Shown here: positions 1 through 13,245 of the stretch, one piece after another | Position numbering within the stretch: position 1 is the first letter of the stretch | Layout of the letters: every line of letters starts with the position of its first letter | NCBI GenBank assembly: GCA_947396885.1 | Contig: OX377202.1 | Location: 80,138,643 to 80,202,642 of the forward strand | Length of the DNA stretch: 64,000 bases | Source of the DNA: Heligmosomoides polygyrus polygyrus | Lineage: Eukaryota; Nematoda; Chromadorea; Rhabditida; Heligmosomidae | Direction of reading: 5' to 3' | Position numbers and translations under genes: made by a program | The notes under the pieces: generated by a model | The model's input: only the letters and a program-made list of their open reading frames with translations | Told to the model about the DNA's origin: nothing | Database searches by the model: none

Positions 1-878
1 AGTCACCCGCAGGTGCGCGTAGGCGTGTCTGATGTTAGCCTGGAACCACACAACATATGTCAATACCTTTACCGGTACCATCTATAATGCCACTACCAGG
101 AGCAAGATGTCGTATTTGTCTAAACCAGTATGAAACATTCATAGAAATTCAAAGTTGGATAGGCCGAATTCGTGTTTTATCCTTCCCAGACAACCTTACT
201 GCTAGTTCACCGATCCCGGAAGAATAAAAGGCTCGGTTTTCCGGGACGGGATCTGAATCAAGGAGCTCGATTCAGTGTGCAATTCACGGCAGATGCCTCT
301 TCTGACTCCGTCAGCCTGTGCCAATGGCAGTTGTATTTCTATTTATTCAATGGTGTCCGGCTGGTCAAATCGTTTGCAAAATGTCCAGTCCTATTGGTAG
401 TGAAATTCTCGTTCACGCTCACCCTCCATGTGGAAACTTCTTCCTATTTTGTTACCGATTCACAGGTTGCCTTCCACAAAAAGTATCTCTTTGGAGTGGA
501 GATTATGGTCACGTAGTACACATTTCATGGTGTCTCTGCCGCTTTTGCCTCAGATAACAAAGTGCCTCTGCCTCTGGGACTGGTCTCACGAGTCCATTTA
601 TGGGTGAAAGGGAACTCATATGTAACTCTTCATATCTTTAGTGGAATTAAAGAGTATCGAGCGTCAGTTTTGCATGCCATTGCTTTCTGATGCTTTTTCA
701 GCCAATTAAACCTCACTTCGGTCAACCTACATACCTATAGGTATCCGGTACCAAGGCTGTTTGTTAGAAAACAGCGTAAGGTAAACATATTTTTGGATTC
801 AGTTGACATCGTTTCATGGAAGGCATCAAAAATTAACAAGCGTTTAGTGCGTTTAGCGTTTAGAAACTGCTATTTCAG
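1..878. other. Upstream stretch with a SINE fragment
   Basis: No exon with convincing borders was found. About 170-310 is a decayed minus-orientation fragment of the dispersed SINE family (tail-side wording YPSQT.. and FPGRDLNQ when read forward). The rest is AT-rich unique sequence that may hold the missing 5' end of the FANCI-like gene. Confidence 0.4.
170..310 (-). mobile_element. SINE-family fragment
   Basis: Diverged copy of the family described at 44991-45280. It is recognisable by CCTTCCCAGACAA, CACCGATCCCGGA and CGGGATCTGAA in the expected order. Confidence 0.45.
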
Positions 879-3800
879 ATGTATTCGAAGCAGTACTGGA
901 GTTTCCAGAATATCAAGAGAAGTGTAAGCACATTGCGAAACGCCTTTGCTCCAGCGCTGTTTCCAGTTTAGAACCGGCGGTCAGTAAACAGAGGTAAGCA
1001 AGCATCGACAGTTGTTCTCTCCAGTTTCACAAGATATTAGCCGTCTTTTTCTTACTGTTGTTCATGTTACGCTCTACACTTCTAGCCACTGAAAGTCATT
1101 TCCTTAGCCTCCACGTTTAACGTTTCCTTGATTTCTTTTTATTCAATCGTTACATTTCAGAGGCACTGATGAAGCCTCCTTCATGGAGGAGTTGAGGTAT
1201 TTCTGGGAACTGTATCAGCTGAGAGATGTACCCAGCTTGCTGCAGCCGGAAGACAAGTCCTCGTTTGATGGAGTAGTGGATAAACTCCATCGAAGAGGTT
1301 GGACTTCATACTTTTTCATTGGCTTAACTTATAATTAAATGAGAGCAGCGTTTGTTTTCTTGTTGCGTGTTATACATATACATGCACAATTGTTTGCGTG
1401 TTATATATGCTTTACTGTATTGTCACGTCGTAGAGTGATTTTCACTGACATTTGGCAAAAACCTATTGCCTCTTTTCAGGAATTGATAGGAGGACTAGAA
1501 GTCATCTTCCTGCAGAATTTCTTCGTCTTGTTAATAGCGTAAGTATGCGCTAAAGGAAATAGATAGCTCGATCGTCCGAATAAATTGACTCAACTCAGCT
1601 TTTCTCTTTAGGACGATGACAATGAATCTGGAAAGGAGCTGCCTTATTTTCTCAAAAACCTCTCAGATCAGGAGACCGTTACTTCGAAGGTTTCTGAAGA
1701 GCAGTCACATCGAGGGGGTGATTCTTTGAAGCTCTTTGAACAGGTCAGCATTTTCACCATTCTTTGTGATTTGGTAGTCATTGAGTTGATATCACGCATA
1801 CGAATTCATATGAAACCTCCATCACTCAGATAAAGCCATCCTCTTTTCACTTCCAATACGTCTGTGATGCTGGTCATCATTTTCTGAATCAATTTGCGTA
1901 ACAGTGTGATGTACTCTTATCGCTCATTAGACCGCACTGGGTGTTATGAGCACGAACATTATAACAGTAAGCTTCCACTGGTCCCCCTCCGAGGGTGCGC
2001 TGTGCGTTTTGAACTAAGCGGATCGTTAGGTCAGTTTTTTGATACAATCACTGCCATATCACATCATACAATGTGGCTGTTGTAATTATCACATTTCGAA
2101 GTTTTCTCAATGGTGTAGCCATCCAAAGTCGACATATTTTCGCCCTAGACGGGCTTTTGGGATGTGTACTGCTGAACCGCCGAGTCTCACATTTAACAGA
2201 AATGGCATTTTACCGTAGCAGTCAAGGAACTGTAACAAAGTGGTGAGCAACTTTCTGTGTTAGTATCTCACCAGAACTGTTGATATAATTTTAAAACAAT
2301 AAATGTTGTAGTTTGGAGGAGAACAATGGAGCTGCTTTCGTTTATTTCTCGCCTCCTAATTTAACGTCCACCATAATTGAGTGTTTACTGGGTAGTCAGA
2401 GTAGTTATTTGTCCTTTCAACTAAATTCTACCTCTATGTTGTGCGCTTCTTGAAATATGCTTTTCCCTTCACAAGGGACTGGCCGTAGCAGAGTTAGGAA
2501 AACTGCTCACGCCAATGGATTCCTAAACTAAGAGGTAAGGTTCCATGACGTTTAAGTGTGTGGCTCATGTTTAGGAAAAAGGACAAGCTATAAAGGAAGG
2601 CGTCCCTTTCAAAGGATCCGCATTTTACTTCTAAGGAACATCGTGGGAGCAGTTTGAGTGCGCGATGGCTCTATACTATGGCTTGCAATGAGCAGTCGTT
2701 GCCCAATTCAGTGTTTCATCCTTTCCAGACAACTCGTACCAGTTTACCGTTTTTGACGGATGGAATGCTACCATTCGTTCAACTCATGTTTATCAAGATA
2801 GTACATGAGGTGCACATTGGGGTTCTCTTCCAGTTTGTATGTGTGAAGCTTGTATGAGCCTCGCTTTCCATTAGAGGTTATTCCTTCTTGGGCCATCGAC
2901 ATATTAAGTGTCATTAGTCAGGAACGGAAACCGCTGTCTCCCTACTAGTGTTTTTCCAGCTAGGAAATACTGCTGTAGTGGTTGGACTGGGAATAATTGA
3001 TTCCTTTGAGCATGAGTTCTTAGCTCTGAAGAGTACGGAGTGGAACAAAGTTTTCAACTCGATAGTTACCACTAATCTTCTTATTCGCGACTGTTCAGGT
3101 GCTGAGGGACGTGTTATCTGGAGAATTGAAGTTTGAGAGTGCTGCAAAGCGCATGGAAGAAGGCCATGTGGGAGTGAATACACTTGAAGCGACAGAGCTG
3201 TAAGTAAATAAACCTAGATCTAACTGTTCTAAGTGTTCTCTCCCTTCTTCAGGTTCTCCTCAGTGCTGGAAAAGACTTCCTCATATGCAGCGGACATCAC
3301 CTCAACACTTTTCGCTCTATTTGAAAACTTCTTCGGCTCCCTTCAAGATGATATGAAGGTCCTGTACTATATTATTATAACTTGTCTTACAGGTATAAAT
3401 ATTGAATAACGCTCGTTATTTACCTTATATTGGTTGATTCAGTGTTCACTGATGACGCGCTTTTTTGAACGGTGGCTTTCGGAGCACAAATGTTTACCTT
3501 CATTCGAAAATGATGTGACGGTAAGCGGGAATTAAAACGTTTATAGATTCGCCATTAACTCACGTATGTTTTTAGAATTTTGGCTCCGGTTTAACGGTCT
3601 GTATAAATGGAATAGGAGATCATCTTGAAATTCAAAGTGGTTCAGAAAAGTTCAAGACGGTCCGAGAAAAGGTGGGTGTACAGTTTTTCGCTTTTATGAC
3701 TTTGTGTCTAATTTTGTTTCTTTTGCGTGCAGCATTGATTCAGTTTTAGTTGGCTTGGTATTTGCTCGTCGCTCCGCGAGTTACAGTACATCGGTTACTA

Positions 3801-6800
3801 CTGCAGAGCTTAGACAACAGGCAAATAGTACCAGGAGTGCTGAATGTATGTTTCACTTACGTTAGTGCCGCCTTAGCGAGGTTAGCTTGGTGTTAGCTAA
3901 TTAAAGACGATTACGGTCTTCACGTTTGCAGATTTTTCGCACCTTCAGCCCCATTTTCGAGGTAAAAACGTGCTCAGAGGAGGGAACTTCCCAGGCTACA
4001 TCTTTATTATTTAACTGCATCACATCAATTTTCGATGAAGAAGCCAGCAGGTATGCAAGAATAAAAGCTCTGGAAAGGGTGTGGTATTAATACCGAACAC
4101 TGATGTCCTTTTTAGATGGTCGAATGTCGAGCAACAGGACCGCTTAGTATATCTGTTGAATTCTCTGTGCCGAAGAAAAAGAAATGCTGCCAAAGACAAA
4201 CCCAGCGAAGGTTGGCGTACTGTTAAGTGATCCATTGATGTCTTAGAGGCAGCGCGTTGTCACGCATCGCTCGTTTCCCTGCCATTAGATGTTTTTGGTT
4301 AGATGGACGTCCTTCACTGAACGTGAGGGTCCAGCCTAGCTGTCACTCGTTATGTTGTCCTGCCATTCTCATCCTGATGTTGTTGCCGTTCAAACTCTAT
4401 GGCCAACGTGGCAGCAGTGCCTCGTGCCGGAATGTATATGGACTGGAGGAAGCACCCGTACGTCTTGCTCCAACGTACATTGTCTGCAACCACCACCGCT
4501 GGCACGTTGCCAGACTTACGTGGATAGAGAATAACATTGAATGCGATTGAAGCGTGGAAGTCCTCTCCGGTTATAGCTTTCTCGCTGCAAACTTCTCTAT
4601 TTACCACCGATCGTATAATTTCCTTTCCACCTATCCGCAAAAGTCTGCGATGCCATTTTCTGGGGGAATACTGCTCAGCTATCACTGAACGTGTCTTTTC
4701 TGATTATAATGTTTTGGCTGCGTCCTGCAGCAATACTTATTACTCGCCTAACGATGAGTGTTGCTTCAGATAGCTCATGCGCTTCAGCGGCTCCAGAACC
4801 TGTGATTCTGAACGCGACTGTAGTGGTGAAGCTGCTTGTTTTGCCTCATTTAATGAAGCGAACCCATGTGCTTCTTATGCTCAAACTACTTCATCGGTGT
4901 GTTGAATAGGATGTCTCTTCCATTTCGCTTTTCTTCTGAACAGTAGGCTTTTTCGGAATGTCGTTCGGGATAAATGTGCGATTTTAAGGCTCATGCAAAC
5001 ACTTGGTGCGAAAGAAACTGTTTTCCAGTGGTCTCAAGCGATAGGAGAAAGTGGTTGGTTCTCATCTATCTTTTGGTCTGAACAGCTTTGTCAAAGCCTG
5101 TTTACCTGTCTGCTTATTTAGATTCAACAAACGCCTTACAAACTCCTGAACTTATCCTACTCATTCTTGAATTTGCAATGGAGTACGAATCAAGCAATCA
5201 ACAGGCTGCGGAAATTTGTCATTCCTTACTCAAAGCATTCGGCGAGAGGCTGCAAGGTACTAGTTGCAATGCTGGAGGAATGGGTTGTCGTATTCTGGAA
5301 GCAGCTGATTTCCTGAGTGAAACGATCTGTAATTTCAGGAGATAATGTCATATTCGAGAACGAAACGACAGAGTTTATTCTTTTCTCCTTGCGGCGCTAT
5401 TCGTGGTGGATAAGGTATGCAGTCTGCAGCTGGTTTTCGCACTCCCTGTCAGCTCCCAAGCAACAGGTAACCGTTGTGGGCACTCATTGCGCTGCGCTTC
5501 ATCCCATTTTTACTTGATTTTAAGTTTTTTTGTAATGTCATTGAACAGTTTTCCTCTAAAACCACTTTAGGAGAAATCTTGAGCTGTTTTTTATTTAGTT
5601 TGTGCGCTACGATGCCTGTTTATCGCTATTCAAAAGTTGCCCAATTTTCGAGGAACGGCTCTCTGCCACCAGATTCGTTATGAACGTGTCCAATCCAGAG
5701 CTTTCCCGAGATGTTGTCGGTATCACATGTGATGCGGCGTTGGTGCTATGAGAGTGCTGCAGTGACTAAATTGCCAGAGCAGAGTTGTAGACACGTCTGC
5801 CTAAACGTGACTCAGACGTCCTTGAGTGTCCTTATAACGTCATTAAAATGTTCTTGCCAAAATGTACTATACTCTGTAAGTTCTCGAAATCCTTTGCATC
5901 ATCCCTTTGCTGTGTGGGTGTTGATAGCTCATTACAGCGATATAGTGTTGGAATCTTGTTCTCTGAGTTTTTGTTACAGCGAAAAATCCTCAGGGTGTTC
6001 AATCAAATCTTGTAGCAGAAGTTCAAGTAAGTAAAAACAGGATCGTATAAATTTTAAGCGCGAAAAGTTAGGCTCGAAAGTGGCTGTGTTGACATGGGAT
6101 TAAATTTCTCGGATACTACAATATCATATCATGAAGGTATTTGTGAGGAAAGTATAGCTGTAGAATGATCTAACTATACTCTGACTTACACACTCTCGTC
6201 TTTCAAATCACCACAAGCTGGTGTATTCAGAGGATAGAATGCTGTTTTTATATGATTGATATTCTCGTTTTATCCATTTTTTAACTTGGTTGACAGCGAC
6301 TAGTTGTTCTATGCAACCACATTATTTTGTTAAAGTAGTTCCTTCTTCTTGTCGCAAATTGTTTATTCCAGCTACCAGCGGGGCTGTACAAGTGTCTCAC
6401 ACTTGACCAGCAAGAGCAGTGTGAACAAATATCTGTGGATTTTCCATTTTCTACTGTTGAATGCTTCTTCCTATCTTTGTTCGAGCTGGCATTATTCGAT
6501 GTGGATTTAGCCCTCGCTTTCCTCAAAGCAGGTATTTCATTTTTTGTTGATTAAATTTTCACAGTATGTGTTGAACTCTTCCTTAATTTCTCCTGTTAAT
6601 TTGAAAACCAATTGTAAATCTTGGCTGACATTTTTTTCGGCTTGATTATATATCGTCGAAGATCGTGGAGTTCATTTTCTTGAATTTAAATTAAAGAGTT
6701 ATAAAATCAGCTCAGAAGATTTAAATCTTCTGAGCTGATTTTATAACTCCTATTCAAAGGTATTGTCGCATTGCGATTTATAAAAATTGTCACCTTCGCT

Positions 6801-7908
6801 CTTAAAATATTTGTCGTTATGCGTCACTGACCACTTATCGCATTTTCTGACATCGATTAAACCCATTTAGGTGTTGCTGTATATCCTCGAGACGAGCACC
6901 TCGTTGAGAAGATCTCACTATCGCTAGTGAATTGCTGCGAGCGGAGGCCTTATAGACAGCGAATCGCTTCATTGGCTCCTTTTATATCAGAATTACTTCG
7001 GGTTTGTCCAAGTTGACTTCTTTCATTTCCTTCTAACTCCTGAAGGCTTGTTTGTGCGAACCAAGAAAACGAGGCCCTTCTCTATGTGGTTGGATTTGCA
7101 GATGTTTGATCCTTCGCAAGAAGTTAGATTGGTCGAGTCGCTATGCGAGAGCACTTTCCATGGATTGAGACTTATCCAGCACCTCCTCCTACTTGCTGCT
7201 GCGGCAAGATTGGGATATTGTAAGATAAGTCTTTAGCATTGTCCACATTATTTTGGCGAAATGAGAACTGCGGTTGAAATAGCCACTAACAATGCACTTT
7301 AAGCCAGCTCGACAACGGGTTCAAGTCAAGAAAGTTCGTCTGAAGGTACCGCTTCTAATCGGTACTCTTCAGTTGCAGATGACATTCTCCAAGCGTTTTG
7401 CGAGTTATCGAAAGCCCACGCTGAGAAAGAGGTAGTTCGAGCAGCAATGTTGGATGAGATTGACATCTGTCGCCATTTTTCCAAAGATTCAGCTTTCACC
7501 CTAAAGTTTCAGGTAGTCAGTCTCCGGCGCAGCAAGCTACCCTTTCCACCTGAAATCAAGTTCGTTCCATGCAATATCTCCTTTATTCTGCGTCATGCTC
7601 GTTGTAATCACAAGGAATTACAGAGAGGATATTTTGCCGCCACCTCAAGTCAGCATTCGGAGGGATGAGCGGGTGTACTGCCAGCTATCTGCACTTTTCA
7701 ATGTTGCGTGCTCGATTACCAGACTGACTGCTCAAGTAGGCCTCGTTTGAATCAGATCGTCAGCCGTTTCCAGATTCTCCTAAAGCACTCCTTTCAGCCT
7801 CCATTTGCACTACAAGTTCTGATTAATTCCTTGGCGGAGCTGTTGTTGGAAGTACAAAATATGAGAATAGGCACTTTTCTCGATGATCTGCCTGCAGATT
7901 ATTACAAG
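879..7908 (+). CDS. FANCI-like helical-repeat protein, N-terminal and middle exons
   Basis: A chain of exons with good splice sites and mostly consistent phases: 879-993, 1161-1297, 1480-1538, 1612-1743, 2960-3049, 3099-3199, 3253-3358, 3443-3520, 3576-3671, 3932-4050, 4116-4210, 4944 to about 5065, about 5087-5256, 5339-5466, 5599-5719, 5980-6026, 6372-6531, 6871-7001, 7102-7219, 7304-7512, about 7624-7735, 7756-7908. The product is leucine-rich and helical with no enzyme motif. Compared with human FANCI as I remember it, several stretches match in order: EFILFSLRRY then YAVCSWF, FVRYDACLSLFK, LPAGLYKCLTLDQQEQ, and ILPPPQVS followed by QLSAL. FANCI is the FANCD2 partner in DNA crosslink repair and acts in the nucleus. 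The first exon lacks a start codon in frame, so the true 5' end is upstream or missed. Joins near 3700, 4211-4943, 5065-5087 and 7624 are unresolved. Another HEAT-type protein remains possible. Confidence 0.6.
2699..2770 (-). mobile_element. Short SINE-family fragment inside an intron
   Basis: About 70 bases match the middle of the SINE family (CCTTTCCAGACAACTCGTAC). It lies between exons of the FANCI-like gene. Confidence 0.35.
6696..6749. repeat. Perfect 54-bp palindrome with no spacer
   Basis: Two 27-base arms, starting GAGTTATAAAATCAGCTC, are exact reverse complements and meet without a loop. It lies in the intron between 6531 and 6871 of the FANCI-like gene. It has no coding content. 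Confidence 0.9.
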
Positions 7909-10900
7909 GTCAGTTAAAAGGGTGTTTCTTTAGAGACTTGCGAAGCCTCAGGTGCAGCTGGTGGTGATTAACATTGTATGCATGTATATGTATGGGTTGA
8001 AAAGTTTCAGGCTTAGGAGGGATTGCACAAATCGCTTCAAACATCTCTGCATATCTTTTGTTGTGCATAGCGCATTCCGAGATGGCACCTGGTCTAAAGC
8101 TTTCTGCCTGAATAAGTTCAAGCTTCAGGTTCCTTCCAGGATTGGCAGAGACTTGTCCAGGATGGACAAACGCTTACTTGCATAATACATCTGCAGGCCA
8201 CTGCCATTCATTGTATAGGCAAAACAAAGGATTATAAAGGACAAAGGATGCGCATACAAATCGCCCTCGGGATGCTCTACGCATTCTACTTCTACTGGAT
8301 GGCATGAAGGCAATTTGAATGTGTATTTGGTCTATACAATGACTAGCGGGGGGAAGTCATTGGACAAATCTGTGCTATATTCTTCCCTGACGAGTCTGGT
8401 AGCAGTTCATCGACCCTGAAGAGATGGAAAACTTGGTTGTCCTTTGCAGGATCCAAACTTTAAATCATGGCAAGCCTTGTCAAGGTTTAAAGTTTGCGAA
8501 TCAGGGACATAGAATTGGTTGCATTCGTCAGCCGGACCCTCTTCCGTTTTCGCTACCACGCGCCCATAAACTAAACACTCATTGGAGACGCTCTACAATT
8601 TTGTTTAGAATCGGGTTGTATGGCGTATCGCACGAAAATATTGATCAACCCCATTCTTTACCTTTTGTCCTTTACTCTCCAAGCTATTCGTTTCCTAGCT
8701 ACAGCACACCTTTTTGTTGTATCGCATTCGCCAACCATGACTTTATCGAGCAGCTCCGTCTGAACTATTTTGTTCGGGTGAAAGTCTTGTGCGATTTCTT
8801 TTTTATTTTAAAATTCATGGTTTTGTAGCAATACAAACTCAACCAACTGCTACTCTAATCATGTCCTTGACATGTGCAGGTAGCTTCCAATTCCTTTCGA
8901 CTACTGGTGGATGCGAGGAAAAACTCTGTTCTTTGGGCGAACTTTTGGGCGAACTTTGTTTCATTTTCCGGCCATCAGTGCAGTTCTTGTCCAACTTCTG
9001 CGTCGGCCAACTTTTGAAGTTGGGAAGCGTAAACATAGGTCGCCACCGTGTTCTCCATTAAAAGTCGACTATAGCATTGCCTTGGAATCCGTCCAAGAAC
9101 AAGGGAGTTCTTCGCGAGTTGGCAACTTTTTGGTTGTGTTGGAGGTGCTTCATCGCGGGCCGTCCACTGACGTTTTCGTGTATATTTGTCATAAAGGATC
9201 CATCTCTCATCTCCACTTTGTCTGAATCACGCTGTTCGTGTGGCACCAGTAGCCAGTGCCTTGTGGTTGACTGTGATTCTCTGATTCCACCCGATTGTCG
9301 CCAATAATTCGCGGGTGGTAGCAATAGGCTCGTCTTCTGAGGCATTGCGCAGAGTCTCATCGTCGAGGCGGTAGAGGTTCCACAGCGTAGTTGGTCATAG
9401 ACATTAATATCTCCCTGTAGTGCAGGTACGGATGATCTGTGGATTAGGAGGTTCCCCCTGAACTCGATGCAGATGTTGCCGAGAGCAGTTAGCGATCCAA
9501 TGCTTTGTAGGAACTCATACTATACGATGGCGATGGCTCGCAGATGACTTTGGTCGTCTATTAACACGTTGACGACAATGTCGCGCAATGATGCGCGACA
9601 GTATTGTTTCGATCAGAGTGACATTACCTTCCTCCAAACTTTGACTAGAGAGATTATTTAAGAAGCACATCACGGTGGCGATGTCCATTTGGTAAATTAC
9701 GACCGGTTACCACCCATATAGATAACTAGTGTTGTCACCACCTTTGTCCAAACTCCCTGAAAGGGGTTATCTGAGGTGCTGGTCACGATTCTGATATCCA
9801 CTTCTTGAATTTCTCTTGATTACGATAAGCTACGAGTGGCATGGCGATGTGGGAATATATCAGAGGCAACCTAATATGGTTTCGACCAGCTATCCGTTGA
9901 ACTTCAGAGTTATTTTTGAGAGTTCATTCAATAAAGGTAACAAACAGGCATGATTGCAAACTACAACTCCTATCAAACGTCACTAAGGAGATCACTTTCA
10001 CAAATGAAGTCAAGACAGAAACCTTTTTCATTTTTTGATCCGAGTCAGGTACCAAACCAGGAGCCATGTCGTTGCATTCCATACTATCGGGTGCTTCAAC
10101 AAGATCGCTATCGAGCAACAAGTCGTCAAGACATTCTTTTAGTTCGCGGACATTGTCATACAGAATGCTCATTATGACGGTTTCTGATGGCAATTCTAGA
10201 ATTTTTCAGTCTTAGTTCCGCATCAAAAACAATTATTTTTCAATTAGACCATCAAATTGGAGAAAGGAGGGAAGCTCATTGCGGAAAAGAAAAGATTTAG
10301 GGAATATTGCAGAAACAAAACAGAAATTTCGAGAACGAATGTCAGATTCATGGTGTTTACTTTGAAGAATCAATACATGCTAAGCAAGGTGACGAAATAT
10401 CGTGTCACACGCGTGCAATACGCGTGCGATCCCGCGGGCCCGACGCGCGAAAATTGCGCGGTCGTCAACCTGTTAAGACAGCAATTATTTCCCATTAGTA
10501 AACACCCGTTTATGAACTTCTCCTAGTAACGTTTCGAAAACCTCCCTCATCCTATTATTTTAGTGTAAACGTTTACTAGAATGGCTTCCATGAATTTACG
10601 GAGAAAAAGGGAAATCCGCTCAGGGCGTTTTCATCAATCCGATGAATGCCATATTTCTTTAAAGCCTTTGGTCTTCCACCCTGACCCTTCACCTTGTAAT
10701 TTCTCTCCAATTTGTGTAGAACTGCTCACGAGGAAGGGACGATCGCGACTGAGAATAGGGAGCATTAGCGGTCAGTCTCCACTTGCTTGCCAGTGCAGCT
10801 ATCACTAAGCTGGCGAATGACGGTAGACTGCTACGCAGGAAAGTGACGGTGCATAGTGACAATTTAAGGAGCCTTATTAATAAGTTGCCCGGTTAATCGC

Positions 10901-11100
10901 TCAAAATCCTCATCTCCCAATGTTTCTTCCTTCGTTTTAGTGCTTATTCCTCGGTAGCTCAAACAGAACAAGTGCGGGGCAAAGCAGCATCAGAAAGACA
11001 TTAAAGACTTTTCCAGTTGAGTGATTGCTGCTCGGATTCGCTTCAGCATTCAAGTTTTTGCTCTGACATACTTACTTACTTTGATACATTGATGGTCCTT
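7909..11100. other. Repeat-filled intron or intergenic stretch
   Basis: It holds a SINE copy (8225-8560) and a diverged fragment (9765-9815) of the foldback element found at 28130-28690. The remaining sequence gives no exon with both splice borders that I could defend. If the FANCI-like exons on either side belong to one gene, this is part of a large intron. Confidence 0.4.
8225..8560 (-). mobile_element. SINE copy, diverged
   Basis: On the forward strand it reads tail to head: GATGCTCTACGCATTCTACTT, TTGAATGTGTATTTGG, TTCCCTGACGAGTCTGGT, CATCGACCCTG, GAATCAGGGACAT, then CTACCACGCGCCC at the head, matching the family order. Confidence 0.6.
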
Positions 11101-11104
11101 TTGT

Positions 11105-11850
11105 CAGCTGGAGGTCTTCTCAGCGGGGACCACAACGCTTCCAGACCGCTCGATCTTTGGCTGCTTGCATCCAGTGAGGCAGACTCCGCTCTCTGAAGGA
11201 TCTTGAGAATGAGTCTGCCCATCACGTTGGCGGTCGTCCCAGAGGTCTCTTATGGTCTCTCGGGAGCCATTCTGTGACACGGAGACTCCATTTATCGTCC
11301 TTTCGTCGAAGCAGGTGTCCGGCCCAGCGATATTTGGACTTCTTCATGTACTGCAGCGGGTCTGCTAATTGCGACTTCTCCCGTAGCTCTGAACTTCGTA
11401 GGTCTTCTTTCCATTGCTGACGAAGGCTTGTCCTCAGAAGACATCTCTCCAGTGCACGATGCGTAGTTTGCATCGCTCTGGCGATTGTTTTGTTGTCGGG
11501 CCAGGTTTCCGCCGCGTAACACATCGCGGGCAGTACAGAGGCGTTTAATATCGAGGTCCTGAAGCCGGCGTCCTTGATCTGATCGGTGACTTCGCGAATA
11601 GAACTGAAGGCTGCCCATGCTGCGCGTCTCCTGCGGGCGATTTCAGGAGCGAGGTCGTTATCCATGTTCAGCTCTCTTTCCAGATAGACGTAGGAGTCGA
11701 CCTGTTGAAGAGCGACTCCATTTAACCTTACGAGTCTCGTGTCACACCACTGGTTGACCATAAATTGTGTTTTGGACATATTCATGTCCAATCCAATCTT
11801 CATACCTGCCACATTGAGCTCGTTTGCTCTGACATTGCAGTTGCTTTTAG
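11105..11850 (-). pseudogene. C-terminal fragment of a non-LTR retrotransposon reverse transcriptase (RTE-like)
   Basis: The minus strand encodes about 196 residues: MNMSKTQFMVNQW, the thumb-like YVYLERELNMDNDLAPEIAR, then RRRAAWAAFSSIREVTDQI, LPAMCYAAETWP and KYRWAGHLLRRKDDKW. This is the region after the catalytic YADD in endonuclease/reverse transcriptase proteins of RTE-type non-LTR elements. The catalytic domain is missing. An in-frame TGA follows GRPPT near 11219, after which WADSFSRSFRE and RAVWKRCGPR continue the family's usual end. It is therefore a dead, 5'-truncated insertion. Reverse transcriptases of this type copy their own RNA into nicked chromosomal DNA; this fragment cannot. 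Confidence 0.8.
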
Positions 11851-11941
11851 GGCAAGACTGTCTACGCGGTTGCTCAACCAGAAGGTGCCAAGAAGCAGCT
11901 GCATGTAGAAGCGAGTTCGGGTCAAGGTATCAAGAAGGAAA
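11851..11941 (+). CDS. Candidate further exon of the FANCI-like gene
   Basis: A 91-base open stretch follows the acceptor TTGCTTTTAG and ends at a strong GTGAGT donor. It begins in phase 0, the phase left by the exon ending at 7908, and ends in phase 1, as needed by the exon at 19987. It reads GKTVYAVAQPEGAKKQLHVE and a short hydrophilic remainder. The composition is coding-like, but I recognise no domain. It lies directly beside a reverse-transcriptase fragment on the other strand, so chance openness cannot be excluded. Confidence 0.35.
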
Positions 11942-12957
11942 GTGAGTCTTTTCTTTCCGCAATTATATAGGGGAGAAAATCCGTCGTTTTCACTGAAAAT
12001 TGCGCAGACTATGAACCTTATGGAAATATTCTTATACAGACTAGGTGTCCATACTATATTTTTTTTTGCCGAATTTGTTTGCTTGAAAATTTTTGACGGA
12101 ACTTTGTCCTAGCTGCAATTTTCGCTGAGTGAAATGATTCCTGTGTACATGCCATTTCCATGTCATATTGTACACTTTCTAACCAAACTACGCAGTCGTG
12201 ACTTTCGTATGAGTGAAAACAAAGTTTCTGTTTTTGTAGAATTAGCGGAACAACCAACTGCAAAAATTGCACAACTCTCCACGGACCATGTGTGCATCCT
12301 CTACTTCAGATCAGAGACTTACTGGGCAGGCGCATGGTGTAATCTCCTGTATGAGGAATCTGGAAATTATTATATTTCTACATTCGAAAATAGACCTTAA
12401 TTCATTCTGGTACTTGAAAGAATAATGGTTTATTGAAAACCTGGACCTCTTGTAATTTATTTCATGTGAAATATTGCAAGAGAAACGTCTGGCTTCAGAA
12501 GTCTCCGGAGGAGGATTGATTAATGGAAATGCAACCTTGTGTGCTGAGAACGAACTGTTTGGAACGATTGCAGCACCGTGTGAGTTGCAGTACTCCGTTC
12601 CGTTTTAAAGCATAAAATGAGCTGTGTAGACAATCGATATATGTATTAGACAATTGGATGTGGTATAGTGGCTTTCTCATGTTCTGCCCTTCATTTTCCA
12701 AGACTTCGTGTCGTTCTTGACTTCAGCTTAATCATTATTGGTGTAGTTCAGCCATTCACTTATTCAGATTCTAATGTCACCGTCAGTTTCTATGAACCCT
12801 TGGGTTCCAAGCTCTTAGGCGATTTCTTGAGAATTATAGATGTACTTATACCTTTCACATGCCCAGATTTTCGAAAATGCTAGGTTTTAATATAATCTCC
12901 GACCGTTTGGGAAGCTAGTTCTAATTTATAGATTTCTCGGTGATAGTCTCCTAGGTA
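11942..12957. other. Stretch without a recognised gene
   Basis: AT-rich unique sequence. An open frame on the plus strand (about 12134-12400) contains ENKVSVFVELAEQPTAKIAQ and ends at a stop. It looks mildly coding but has no matching splice sites or recognised family. Confidence 0.3.
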
Positions 12958-13245
12958 GCCGTGTGGTAGCGTAGTCAGAGAAGTAAAGGATGTCGCGCGC
13001 ACGCGATTCTAGGTTCCTGGTTTGGATTTCCGTCCAGGCCAACCAATAATTCCATCTTCCGAGATCGGTGAATTGGTACCAGACTTGTGTGGGAGAACCC
13101 TGGCTTGATCATCGACTGACCAGCGCAATTCATATAAGCCAAATATGCATTTAAAGTGCCTCCACGACAGAGAACGTAGAAGTCGAATGCCAGGTACATC
13201 CCAAAATGCATTGATTGACGCCGTCCTTTATTCCTTATTGGGTCA
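12958..13245 (+). mobile_element. SINE copy, near full length
   Basis: It begins GTGTGGTAGCGTAGTCAG (A-box-like) and runs through GGTTCCTGGTTTGGATTTCC, GGTGAATTGGTACCAGACTT and CCTCCACGACAG to the tail GACGCCGTCCTTTATTCC, in family order. Confidence 0.75.
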
